This document shows, one piece after another, positions 9,488 through 18,400 of a stretch of 64,000 nt of DNA (position 1 is its first letter; every line of letters starts with the position of its first letter). Source of the DNA: JAVJRN01 sp040218415 (GTDB lineage: Bacteria > Bacteroidota > Bacteroidia > Cytophagales > Cyclobacteriaceae); assembly GCA_040218415.1 (NCBI GenBank), contig JAVJRN010000060.1, forward strand, positions 124,001 through 188,000. Direction: 5' to 3'. A program made the translations under genes and the position numbers. The notes under the pieces are model-generated. The model was not told the origin of the DNA and did not search any database. It saw only the letters and a list, made by a program, of their open reading frames with translations.

Positions 9488-10584
9488 GCTACGCGATATA
9501 ATAAGCTTTCTAATGTGAGTCCAGGGCCAAAGGCAAAACTCAAAATATTTTTTCCTTTGTCCTGATGGTTCAATGGCTCCATCAGGCTTTTGAGTACAAA
9601 TAAAACCGTAGGACTGGACATGTTCCCAAAATTCTTCAATATATCATAGGCGGCTTGGTTCTGCTCCTTCTTCAAGTGAAGTTGTTTTTCGATCACTTCC
9701 AAGATTTTTTTGCCTCCAGGGTGTATGGCAAAAAAATCAATCTCTGAGACTTGTAAGTTGATATGTGCGAGCAAATTATCGGTCAGTTGGCGAATGCCTT
9801 TTTCTATTTCATCAGGGACCTTGGAGGACAGCTTCATGATGAAGCCGTGGTTAGAGATATTCCATTTCATTTCCTCTTTGCCAGCAAAAGCCAGATCGCT
9901 GTACTGCGCCATCACTTCCAATTGGAGGCTTTCCTTTTTCTCCCCTTCCACGATAAGGGCCGCCGCACCATCACCAAAAAGCGCATTGGAGAGCAGGCTA
10001 TCTTCGTCGGTGGTGTTTTGTAAGTGGATACTGCAAAGCTCCACTGCGACGATGAGGACTTTCGCCTCTGGATTGGCTGTGACTATATTTTTGGCAGCTT
10101 TAATTGCATTGAATGCCGCATAGCAACCCATAAAATTGATGGCCATGCGCTCTACATTGGTTTTTAGACCAAGCTTCTCAATCAAGTCTATATCGATTCC
10201 TGGCGCATACATGCCCGTGCAGCTCACAGCGATCAAATGTGTTAGAGATTTTGCGCCTATTCCTGCTGCAGTTATTGCCTCCTCCGCTGCTGCTGTGGCG
10301 ATATCAATCGCTTCTTTCTGGTAAAAATCCATCCGATCCTTGATAGTAGGAAATGGATCGAGCTGGTCATTTTTTGGGAAAAAAGTGAAGTCTTTAGGCT
10401 CTTTCTGAAAGTCCTCAATGACTGAGTAGCGCGACTGAATACCACTTGCGCGGTAAATCACCTCTACGACATGTTTTTGATGATCATCGAGTGGCAGATG
10501 ATCGATCATAAACTTGGCCGTCTCCTTTTGGGAGATTTGAAATTTAGGAATGGCGGTACCGATAGCGGAAATGTATGCGGGCAT
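9484..10584 (-). CDS. Type III polyketide synthase (chalcone/stilbene synthase family)
   Basis: 366 aa, normal family length. The catalytic triad is visible: Cys154 (NFMGCYAAFNA), His288 (FFAIHPGGKKI) and Asn321 (NFGNMSSPTV). The C-terminal loop AFGPGLTLE is the GFGPG-like motif of the family. Known chemistry: decarboxylative condensation of malonyl-CoA onto an acyl starter, giving alkylpyrones, alkylresorcinols or similar aromatic products. The adjacent coupled methyltransferase and divergent UbiA prenyltransferase suggest a methylated, possibly prenylated lipid or quinone. FabH and HMG-CoA synthase share the fold, but the HPGGKKIL context and no adjacent fatty acid genes favour type III PKS. 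Confidence 0.93.
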   Translation of the reverse strand: MPAYISAIGTAIPKFQISQKETAKFMIDHLPLDDHQKHVVEVIYRASGIQSRYSVIEDFQKEPKDFTFFPKNDQLDPFPTIKDRMDFYQKEAIDIATAAAEEAITAAGIGAKSLTHLIAVSCTGMYAPGIDIDLIEKLGLKTNVERMAINFMGCYAAFNAIKAAKNIVTANPEAKVLIVAVELCSIHLQNTTDEDSLLSNALFGDGAAALIVEGEKKESLQLEVMAQYSDLAFAGKEEMKWNISNHGFIMKLSSKVPDEIEKGIRQLTDNLLAHINLQVSEIDFFAIHPGGKKILEVIEKQLHLKKEQNQAAYDILKNFGNMSSPTVLFVLKSLMEPLNHQDKGKNILSFAFGPGLTLESLLYRVA

Positions 10585-10622
10585 GTTAGAATTTAGACCT
10601 AAGGGTAATATTACAAGGATTC

Positions 10623-10662
10623 TAGCGGATTTCTAGATTTACGAAATCATAAACATCCGCTA
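10623..10662 (-). promoter_or_regulatory. Nested inverted repeat in the leader of the polyketide operon
   Basis: TAGCGGAT (10623-10630) pairs perfectly with ATCCGCTA (10655-10662). Inside it GATTT (10636-10640) pairs with AAATC (10644-10648) around ACG. This makes a two-storey hairpin 39 nt before the synthase ATG. It could be an mRNA leader structure or an operator. Confidence 0.45.
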
Positions 10663-10718
10663 TCGCTTAGTGTTTACAGTTCTTGATACAAAAAAAGTCT
10701 ACTTCACGACTGAATTAT

Positions 10719-10728
10719 GCAAATTTGC
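10719..10728. promoter_or_regulatory. Perfect palindrome in the PKS/UbiA divergent region
   Basis: GCAAATTTGC, a perfect 10-bp palindrome 16 nt before the UbiA ATG. In both directions CAAATTTG is a 5/6 match to the -7 consensus, so it may be promoter sequence, an operator, or chance in AT-rich DNA. Confidence 0.3.
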
Positions 10729-10744
10729 CTGATTCAAAGTTTTT

Positions 10745-11605
10745 ATGAAAAGATCAACGCTTCTACATCTACGAATCCCATTTTCCTTTTTTCTTCTACC
10801 CGTATTTTTATTTGGGAGTGCTGTCGTCCATGACTTTGAATGGTGGAGATTCGGGTTGATTTTTCTTATCCTTCACGTACTCCTATATCCGGCGAGCAAT
10901 GGATACAACAGCTATTTCGACAAGGACGAAAAAAGTATTGGTGGGTTAAAAAATCCTCCAAAAGTTTCCAAAGAACTTTATTATGCTGCGCTCCTTTTTG
11001 ACCTCCTGGCCCTGATTTTGGGTTTCTTTATTTCATATTGGTTTGTGCTCTTCCTTTTGGTTTATGGTTTGGTGTCAAAGGCGTATAGTCACCCGTCCAT
11101 TCGGTTAAAAAAATATCCGATTTGGGGTTGGGTAGCGGCAGGGTTTTTTCAGGGGTATTTTACGGTATTGATGGTGGCCATTGGTTTGAGTCCTGAAGGA
11201 ATGGAGGCTATCTATGAAACCAAAATACAATTCGCGGCAGTGCTAAGCACCTTCTTGCTATTCGGTTCCTATCCTATGACACAAGTATATCAGCATGAAG
11301 AAGATGCCCAGCGAGGCGACCGTACTATTAGTTTGATTCTCGGAATTCCGGGCACTTTTCATTTCACTGGTCTCTTTTTTGCATTCTCCGTAAGCCTATT
11401 TGTTGGGTTCTTTTTGACCTATTATAGTTTGTTGGAAGGCTTGGTTTTTGTCGCCTCTTTGAGTCCTGTTTTGGTGTTTTTCGGTTGGTGGTATTTACGC
11501 ATGCGAAAAGACCTTTCCCTAGCCAACTTCGAAAACACCATGCGTTTGAATTTGATTTCGGCCATTTGCCTCAATGGTTTTTTTGGATGGTTAATCTTTG
11601 CTTGA
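10745..11605 (+). CDS. UbiA-family prenyltransferase
   Basis: 286 aa, with seven to nine predicted membrane helices over almost the full length. The first Asp-rich motif is NGYNSYFDKD (residues 52-61) and the second is EEDAQRGDRT (185-194, Asp187 and Asp192). These bind the Mg-diphosphate of the prenyl donor. The family attaches isoprenoid chains to aromatic acceptors in the membrane. It is divergent from the type III PKS and methyltransferase genes, 160 bp apart, which suggests that the acceptor is the polyketide product. It resembles neither MenA nor protoheme farnesyltransferase closely enough to name. The start gives the expected short N-terminus before helix one. Confidence 0.88.
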   Translation: MKRSTLLHLRIPFSFFLLPVFLFGSAVVHDFEWWRFGLIFLILHVLLYPASNGYNSYFDKDEKSIGGLKNPPKVSKELYYAALLFDLLALILGFFISYWFVLFLLVYGLVSKAYSHPSIRLKKYPIWGWVAAGFFQGYFTVLMVAIGLSPEGMEAIYETKIQFAAVLSTFLLFGSYPMTQVYQHEEDAQRGDRTISLILGIPGTFHFTGLFFAFSVSLFVGFFLTYYSLLEGLVFVASLSPVLVFFGWWYLRMRKDLSLANFENTMRLNLISAICLNGFFGWLIFA

Positions 11606-11811
11606 GTTTGGTGGTGGATAACCAATAACCCAACCACAGCGCTTCAAGCTGAACTTTTATCATCAATAAACTGCCTCGGCGTATTGTTGAGATAAAGGAA
11701 CACTCAGAAAAAACTCTTAAGAAAGTTGAAATTTTTGCGCCGGAGAAAAGCGCTTTATTGCCAATAACTCACAATACTGACTCATTTTTTACAAAATTGG
11801 CATTAATAACT

Positions 11812-11836
11812 CATTATTAATATAGCCTTAATAATG
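11812..11836. promoter_or_regulatory. Inverted repeat, possible operator
   Basis: CATTATTAA and TTAATAATG, perfect 9-bp arms with a 7-nt spacer, 28 bp upstream of the predicted -7 box. The position suits an activator or repressor site, but the sequence is AT-rich and chance is possible. Confidence 0.35.
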
Positions 11837-11864
11837 AAGCGCTCAAATAGTCCTTAATCGTTGT

Positions 11865-11872
11865 TAGTTTTG
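11865..11872 (+). promoter_or_regulatory. Candidate promoter -7 box
   Basis: TAGTTTTG matches TAnnTTTG exactly and would give a leader of about 25-30 nt to the ATG at 11905. No TTTG stands at the -33 position. Confidence 0.35.
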
Positions 11873-11904
11873 ATGGTATTAATAAAAACCTAATTGAATT
11901 AATT

Positions 11905-14892
11905 ATGAAGAAAATTTACTTAGCAGCAGTGCTTTCTCTGGGAGTACTGGTGAGTTATGGGCAAGTGATTATCACGGAACTAGCAGATCCAAATGATAAT
12001 TCTAACGCCAGATACGTCGAGCTTTACAATTTAGGGAGTTCGGCTGTTGATTTGTCTACTTGGAAAATTAATAGGTATACCAACGGTAATGCAGAGCCTC
12101 AAACTCCAGTATCTTTAACTGGATCGATAGCCGCAGGAGGTTTTTATATCATTGCGGCTAGTACATCAGATTTTAATGGCACTTATGGATTCGACCCAGA
12201 TCAGGATATAGGAACTGGGGGCCCTGCTGATAGTAATGGAGACGATATCATTTTTATTATCAATGGCTCTGACGCTGTAGTTGATATATTTGGGACTCCT
12301 GGAACAGATGGCAGCAATACTTGTGGGGAATTTGAGGATGGCCGTGCAGAAAGAAAACCCACGGTTACAGCGGGAAACGCAACATTCACTGAGTCCGAAT
12401 GGAATGTCTGGTCTGACGGATCTTCTGCCTCAGGTTGTACAAGTCATACTGCAAACGATCCAAAAAATGCAATTGACATGGATCCCAAGACTTGGGTTGG
12501 TCAACCAGCCACAAGCAATCCAGAACCGACCAATCACGTAGCGAGCTTTACTGCCACTGCGACAAGTGCTGCGCAAATTGACTTGTCTTGGTTAGATAAT
12601 GATGGAGCACAGGCGGCTGCTGGCTTTCTTATCCTTGCAAGCACTGGAACTATAACTGCTCCAATCGATTTTACAGAAGTGGCCACTGATGCAGATTTAT
12701 CTGATGGTTCTGCGGCGGTAAATATTGGAAAAGGAATTCAATCCTACTCTTTCACAGGTTTGACACCAGCTACTACATACAACTTCAACATTTATCCTTA
12801 CAGCAATAACAGCACAACAATTGACTACAAAATAGACGGAACGGTACCAACTCAGTCCACTGCAACTGCCGCTTCAAAGTACAATATCGGAGATATTATT
12901 ATTTCTGAAATAATGTACAATTCTCCGGGGAGTGATGAAGAATGGATTGAAATTTACAATGCATCTGGATCAAGTATATTATTGGATAGCGACTGGAAGC
13001 TCATTAATACTAACCCTAATTATACTTATACTTTTGACGGAACAGTAACAATAGCTACCGCACAATATCTCACAATTCAATTAGGCACATCCGGATCGTT
13101 TCCATTTAGCGCCAGCATTGTTTTTAATAACTCTGATGCTAATCAACTGAACAATGCCAGTTCAACGATTACACTGACTGCTGAAGATGTCGCCATTGAC
13201 GAAGTGGGTTACAATGACAATAACGACGGACGTACAGATGGTGATGGGCCAAGCTATGAAATCATTGATTTAACAGCAGATAATTCAAGTACTTCTTCTA
13301 ACTGGCAAGCGAGTGTTTCCGACACAGGTTCTCCCGGCGCAGCGAGTGCCGTGACGGTTTGGACCGGAGCTACGGATACAGAATGGGGAACGGCCAGCAA
13401 TTGGTCTAATGGTCTTCCAAGTACTTCCCTTAATGCGGTAATTCCTGATGTCTCAGGAGCTTCAAACAATGCAGCAAGCATCACAGGTTCAACTTCAGTA
13501 AATGATTTAAATATCGCAAGTGGGGTTACTGTTACTATTTCCTCTGCAGCTTCATTGATCATCAATGACAGAGCCACAGGCTCAGGCCAAGTGACAGTAA
13601 ATAAAAACACCACCCACAGCACCACAGCTGGAAAATACAGCATCGTTGGTTCGCCAGTGACTTCAGCAATGACCTCTTCTTTAGGAAGTATTGTATACAA
13701 GTACGACGAAAGTATCGCTTATGGTACTAATGGAAACGCAAGGTTCACGGAAGTAACTACTGCAGAATCGATGACTGCTGGAGATGCTTACTTCTCAGCA
13801 AACACAGGAGCAATATCTTTCACAGGAACACCAAATACAGGTACAGTTTCTCAAAGCTTAGTATATGATGAAACAGCAGACGGAAGCGCTGCTAATGCTG
13901 GTTTTAATCTCGTTTCTAATCCATATACTGCGGCAATTGACGTGGATAAATTGGTCGCTGGCAATTCAGCAAATATCAGTGCCTCTATTTACTTATGGCA
14001 AGATGAAAGCTCTAACACGACCAGAGGATCAAATGATGACTATGTAGTGTATAACAGCACGACTGACTTATCAACAAGAACAACTTCTGGGGGTAAAACT
14101 TTTGATGGTTTTGTAAGGTCCACGCAGGGTTTCTTTGTGAAAGCGACATCCGCTGCTACTTTGAACTTCACAGCGAGTATGATGGATGCTGGAAATAACT
14201 CAGACGCTGGTTTTTTTAGAGAAGCTAACGAAAACAAAAATTTCTTAAGACTTTCCCTTAATCATAATGAATCATACAGCGATATTATTGTCCTTTTAAA
14301 TGACAATGCTGAGTCAGGAGTCGATAGATTATATGATGCCTATAAAGTTGGTGGAAACAATATGAGTCTTTACTCATTCATCGATAATGACAAGTTTGCT
14401 ATTCAAGGCCTTCCACTATCATCTAGCGATGTTAACGTAGGTCTAGGGTTTGACGTGGAGAAGCAAGGCACTTATACTTTAAACTTTGAGGAAGGAACGT
14501 TTGAAGGCCGTACGGTTTATCTTTTAGATAAAGCGCTTGATAAGAAGGTCAATTTGTCAGAAACTAAGTCATATACATTTACCTCTTCTAAAGTCACTTC
14601 TAGCGATAGATTTGAGTTGGTATTTTCTGCCACCGAATCACTAACTATCGATGACCGTGAATTAGCTAACCTTAGCATATTCACTGATGCGTCTTCTTTG
14701 AATGTGCGTACAGCTGAGGCTTATGACAAAGTAAACATCCGAGTAATGTCCTTGAACGGCGCGGTAGCATTAGAAGCCAGAAATGTAGACTTGAGCAGCA
14801 AAGCTTGGAGTGCACCTTTCAATAAAAACGGTTTCTTCATCATTGCTATTGAAACGAAAGATGGTCTACTTATTAAAAAATTCTTAAACTGA
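11905..14892 (+). CDS. Secreted lamin-tail-domain protein with T9SS-type C-terminus
   Basis: 995 aa. Signal peptide of ~19 residues ending VSYG before QVIITEL. Lamin-tail domain 1 spans ~20-155 (IITELADPNDNSNARYVELY), a fibronectin-III-like domain ~205-320, lamin-tail domain 2 ~328-470 (IIISEIMYNSPGSDEEWIEIY). From ~486 (WTGATDTEWGTASNW) a module homologous to the end of the propeller protein at 1-3451 begins. The last ~75 residues (LSIFTDASSLNVRT to LIKKFLN) look like a type A T9SS sorting domain. It should be exported and released or anchored at the surface. The coupled 56-aa gene downstream starts 7 nt after its stop. No enzymatic domain is visible, so an adhesive or structural role is only a guess. 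Confidence 0.85.
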   Translation: MKKIYLAAVLSLGVLVSYGQVIITELADPNDNSNARYVELYNLGSSAVDLSTWKINRYTNGNAEPQTPVSLTGSIAAGGFYIIAASTSDFNGTYGFDPDQDIGTGGPADSNGDDIIFIINGSDAVVDIFGTPGTDGSNTCGEFEDGRAERKPTVTAGNATFTESEWNVWSDGSSASGCTSHTANDPKNAIDMDPKTWVGQPATSNPEPTNHVASFTATATSAAQIDLSWLDNDGAQAAAGFLILASTGTITAPIDFTEVATDADLSDGSAAVNIGKGIQSYSFTGLTPATTYNFNIYPYSNNSTTIDYKIDGTVPTQSTATAASKYNIGDIIISEIMYNSPGSDEEWIEIYNASGSSILLDSDWKLINTNPNYTYTFDGTVTIATAQYLTIQLGTSGSFPFSASIVFNNSDANQLNNASSTITLTAEDVAIDEVGYNDNNDGRTDGDGPSYEIIDLTADNSSTSSNWQASVSDTGSPGAASAVTVWTGATDTEWGTASNWSNGLPSTSLNAVIPDVSGASNNAASITGSTSVNDLNIASGVTVTISSAASLIINDRATGSGQVTVNKNTTHSTTAGKYSIVGSPVTSAMTSSLGSIVYKYDESIAYGTNGNARFTEVTTAESMTAGDAYFSANTGAISFTGTPNTGTVSQSLVYDETADGSAANAGFNLVSNPYTAAIDVDKLVAGNSANISASIYLWQDESSNTTRGSNDDYVVYNSTTDLSTRTTSGGKTFDGFVRSTQGFFVKATSAATLNFTASMMDAGNNSDAGFFREANENKNFLRLSLNHNESYSDIIVLLNDNAESGVDRLYDAYKVGGNNMSLYSFIDNDKFAIQGLPLSSSDVNVGLGFDVEKQGTYTLNFEEGTFEGRTVYLLDKALDKKVNLSETKSYTFTSSKVTSSDRFELVFSATESLTIDDRELANLSIFTDASSLNVRTAEAYDKVNIRVMSLNGAVALEARNVDLSSKAWSAPFNKNGFFIIAIETKDGLLIKKFLN

Positions 14893-14899
14893 TATCAGC

Positions 14900-15070
14900 A
14901 TGAACTCATTTATAAAAATCACATTGTCTCTAATCGCGATACTTACCATCGCTTCACCAGTATTCGCTCAGGGCGCACCTCCAGCAACACCCATTGATGG
15001 TGGCTTGGGCTTGTTACTCGCAGGTGGAGCAGCTTACGGAATCAAAAAAATCCGAGACAGTAGAAAGTAA
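14900..15070 (+). CDS. Small PID-type C-terminal sorting-signal protein
   Basis: 56 aa. A signal peptide of ~23 residues (ends PVFA before QGAPP) is followed by a short linker and then PIDGGLGLLLAGGAAYGIKK and IRDSRK: motif, hydrophobic stretch, basic tail. I recognise this as the PID-CTERM-like tripartite signal common on very small Bacteroidota proteins, which suggests processing by an envelope sorting enzyme; none is encoded in this window. The ATG lies 7 nt after the stop of the lamin-tail gene, so the two are almost surely cotranscribed. Its stop codon TAA is the first triplet of the dispersed repeat at 15068-15171. Confidence 0.8.
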   Translation: MNSFIKITLSLIAILTIASPVFAQGAPPATPIDGGLGLLLAGGAAYGIKKIRDSRK

Positions 15071-15171
15071 ATAATAAATGGTATTAAACCCAAAGGTAGA
15101 ACCCTTGGCTCTAGCTTCCGACGCAGAGCATCGGGGAATTAGACCTATTGGGCTATCGCCCTGCGATTAAA
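15068..15171 (+). repeat. 104-bp dispersed repeat, copy 1
   Basis: Matches 59503-59606 in reverse complement over 104 bp without gaps and with five mismatches. It can form three consecutive hairpins: around CAAAGG/CCTTG, TTCCGA/TCGGGGAA and GGGC-TATC-GCCC. It starts exactly at the TAA stop of the small PID gene. No transposase or coding frame is present. Confidence 0.9.
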
Positions 15172-15186
15172 TACTTAATTCTTCAT

Positions 15187-15220
15187 AAAAGCGGCTTCTC
15201 CTAAGGGAAGTCGCTTTTTT
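15187..15220 (+). terminator. Rho-independent terminator after the PID gene
   Basis: AAAAGCGGCTTCTCC, loop TAAG, GGAAGTCGCTTTTTT: a stem with one G-T pair and a small bulge, followed by six T. It ends the lamin-tail/PID transcript after the dispersed repeat. Confidence 0.75.
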
Positions 15221-15408
15221 ATTGATCAATTGGGCGAGCCATCCTTCACGTACACTCCTTCAAACCAAGGCAGTCAAAAGTTCTCCGGTGAAAGCTCCCT
15301 TTGTCAAAGGAGATAACTCGTTTCCAATTCCTTTTTCAATCATTATTTTTTGACTTTGCTATTGAATTCCGCTTCTTGTAACTTCCATGGAATTATAATT
15401 TACACTGC
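15221..15408. other. Intergenic region with a small hairpin
   Basis: No gene seen. AGTTCTCC (15279-15286) can pair with GGAGATAACT (15309-15318) with a two-base bulge, with CTCC/GGAG alternatives inside. A TTTG about 20 nt before TAACTTCC is a weak promoter candidate for the macroglobulin gene. Confidence 0.4.
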
Positions 15409-18400
15409 ATGAAGCAACTTATTGCACTCCTTTCCCTTGGACTTCTTTTTCTTGGATGTCAAAAAGAAAACGATAAAGCCACCAACAATAGTGAAGACAT
15501 TTTTAGCAGCCCAAAAGCTTTATTTGTAGATCATGTAACTTCTTTTACAGATGGTGTCATCCCTTCTACCAGTGATATTCGCTTAAAACTCACCAATCCA
15601 GTTTCCGACTCACTGATGGGTGTCGAACTTGATGATGTTTTCAAATTTAACCCGGCGATCAGTGGTACGACCACATGGCTTAATAACAGGACGATCGTTT
15701 TTCAACCACAAAAAAAACTTCCCAATGGTCAGAAGTATGAGGCAACTGTAGACTTGTCTCAACTGATCAGCGACATAGGCCAAGACAAAAAAGCATTTCA
15801 ATTCGTTTTCCAAACTTTGGTTCAAAACTATGAAGTCAAAGTATTTGGCCTAAAACCTTACAACACCTCTGACCTGACCAAGCTACAAGCCAAAGGAGAG
15901 CTACAAACCGCCGATAATGTCACTTTTGACAACATCAAAGACCTCATAAAAGCAAAGCAAAAAGAAACACTATTAGACATAAATTGGGAGGACAATGGGT
16001 CAGACAATCGCTACACCTTCACCATTGAAAACATCATGAAAACGGATAAGCCAGGAAAAGTTATTCTGACCACCAATGGAGCCAAAATCGGTGTAGAAAG
16101 AGACGATTATCTAGAAATAGAAGTGCCGTCTCTGGACAATTACAAAGTGGTATCAAGCAAAATTATTGAAGGAAAAGATAAGCATATCTCGGTGCTCTTT
16201 TCAGATCCATTGGACGCCCGCCAAAACTTCAAAGGATTGGTTACACTCACTGGTATGAGTACTCAGCCTAGGTTGATCGTGAGCCTTAATGAACTCAAGA
16301 TTTATCCAACTGACGAGGTAGCTTCAGAAATGACGCTGGTTATTGATGAATCTGTCAAAAATAGTGCGGGCCTGGCATTAAAAGAGGACTACATCGCCAC
16401 TTTGCAGTTTCAGCAAGTAAAGCCAGAAGTCAGACTCACGAGCAAGGATAATCGCGCTATTTTACCCAGTACAAAAGGACTTATACTGCCTTTTGATGCT
16501 ATTGGACTTAAAGCTGTAGACGTTACCGTCGTTCGGATTTTTGAAGACAATGTATTGCAATACTTGCAGGTCAATCGGCTCGGTGGAGAAACACAATTGC
16601 AGCGTGTGGCTCGCGCAGTTACTCGAACATCGGTTCCACTCAATACTGTTGGCGTCACCAGCTTGAATGATTGGAACAGGTTTTCATTAAACCTGGAAGA
16701 CATTCTCAAAACTGAGCCCGGCGCTATATACCAGATAAGCATAGGCTTTCAGAAAAAATATTCCACCTATTTCTGCACAGAAAATAATGAAATAGCCACA
16801 CTCGACGTAGACTCTTGGGACTCCTCTCAGCCCGAAGAAAGTTCTTATTGGGATAGTTACGAGGGTTATTACAACAGCAACTACAATTGGGAAGAGCGCG
16901 ACAATCCTTGCTCAGATTCTTACTATGGCCGCAGGCGTAATGTCACAAAAGTGCTGCTTGCCTCCGACCTTGGCATTATTGCGAAAGGAGGAGATAAAAA
17001 GCCATTTTCGGTATTCGTAACCAACCTCCTCAATACCGAACCCGTAGCAAATGCGACCATCGATGTGTTCGATTATCAGCAACAGCTACTCGCATCGGTC
17101 AGTACGAATGCTGAAGGTAAAGCAAACTTGAATTTGACAGGAAAACCGTTTGTTTTAGTGGCTAAAAACGGAAAAGATGTGGGCTATCTCAAGCTCGACG
17201 ATGGCTCCTCTTTATCGCTCAGTAATTTCAATATCAGCGGCACAGAAGTCCAGCATGGACTCAAAGGATTTATTTACGGCGAACGAGGCGTTTGGCGACC
17301 AGCCGACACGGTTCACCTTGGTTTTATTCTCGAAAAATCGGACAATCTTTTACCCGAAAAGCATCCCGTAATCATGGAGCTATTCAACCCTGCGGGGCAG
17401 TTGGTTTTTAGACAAATCAGCAGTGAGCCTGTAGGAAACATATATCGCTATGATTTTGTAACCGATAATGAAGCGCCTACGGGCAATTGGCTTGCAAAAG
17501 CGAAAGTAGGCGGAGCTACATTTTCCAAAACCATCAAAATTGAAACCATCAAGCCCAACCGGTTGAAGGTCGACTTAAAATTCAACAAGGACGTTTTTGG
17601 TGCCAACGATAAGAAAGTCAACGCTGATTTGGATGTTCGCTGGTTGAGTGGGGCAGCAGCCAGCAACCTGAAAGCAGAATATGAAGTCAAACTCACCCCT
17701 GTTAAAACCACGTTTGACAACTTTCCCAATTTCGTATTCGACGATGAGTCAAAAAGTTTTTACAGCAACAGAACGCTGGCTTATGAAGGCCGTGTGGATG
17801 CTTCCGGACATGCCAATATCACGCTAGATTTGGGCAGCACGAGCAATGCTCCTGGCGCACTACAAGCCAATCTTTACGGTAAAGTATTCGAGGAAGGGGG
17901 AAATTTTAGTATCAGCACAACCAGTATTCCCTATTATCCATATGCCAGTTTTGTTGGGCTCAAAGCCCCTGAAGGTGATAAAAGAGGCATTTTACTCACC
18001 GATGAAGACCATACCATTCAACTTGCCGCAGTAGATACTGAGGGCAATCCACTCACTAAAAAGGGAGTGCAGGTTTCCTTATATAAGCTGGATTGGCGAT
18101 GGTGGTGGGATACTTCTTATGACAACATCAGCAACTATGTAGGAGGATATTACAACGCACCTATTTCTAGTGAAAAAGTGACTATTGTCGATGGAAAAGG
18201 AAGCTGGAAACTTCGCGTTAATCACCCTGAATGGGGACGCTATTATGTCAAGGTGGAAGATCCTACTTCGGGACATTCCGCAGGACAAGTGGTATACATC
18301 GACTGGCCGGGCTGGGCTGGAAAAGGCAAAAAAGGAGCGCTCGACGGAGCATCAATGCTCGACTTTGCATTGGAAAAAGAAGAATATAAAGTAGGAGAAA

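Larger units (their letters stand above)
11606..11904. other. Intergenic region before the lamin-tail protein
   Basis: No credible coding frame. AT-rich. It contains the inverted repeat at 11812-11836 and a TAGTTTTG -7 box at 11865-11872. No clear terminator for the UbiA gene is visible. Confidence 0.6.

Noticed and set aside
15279..15318. Hairpin AGTTCTCC/GGAGATAACT as a mobile-element footprint
   Set aside because: Bulged, single copy in the window and no duplicated target site; left only as an intergenic remark.
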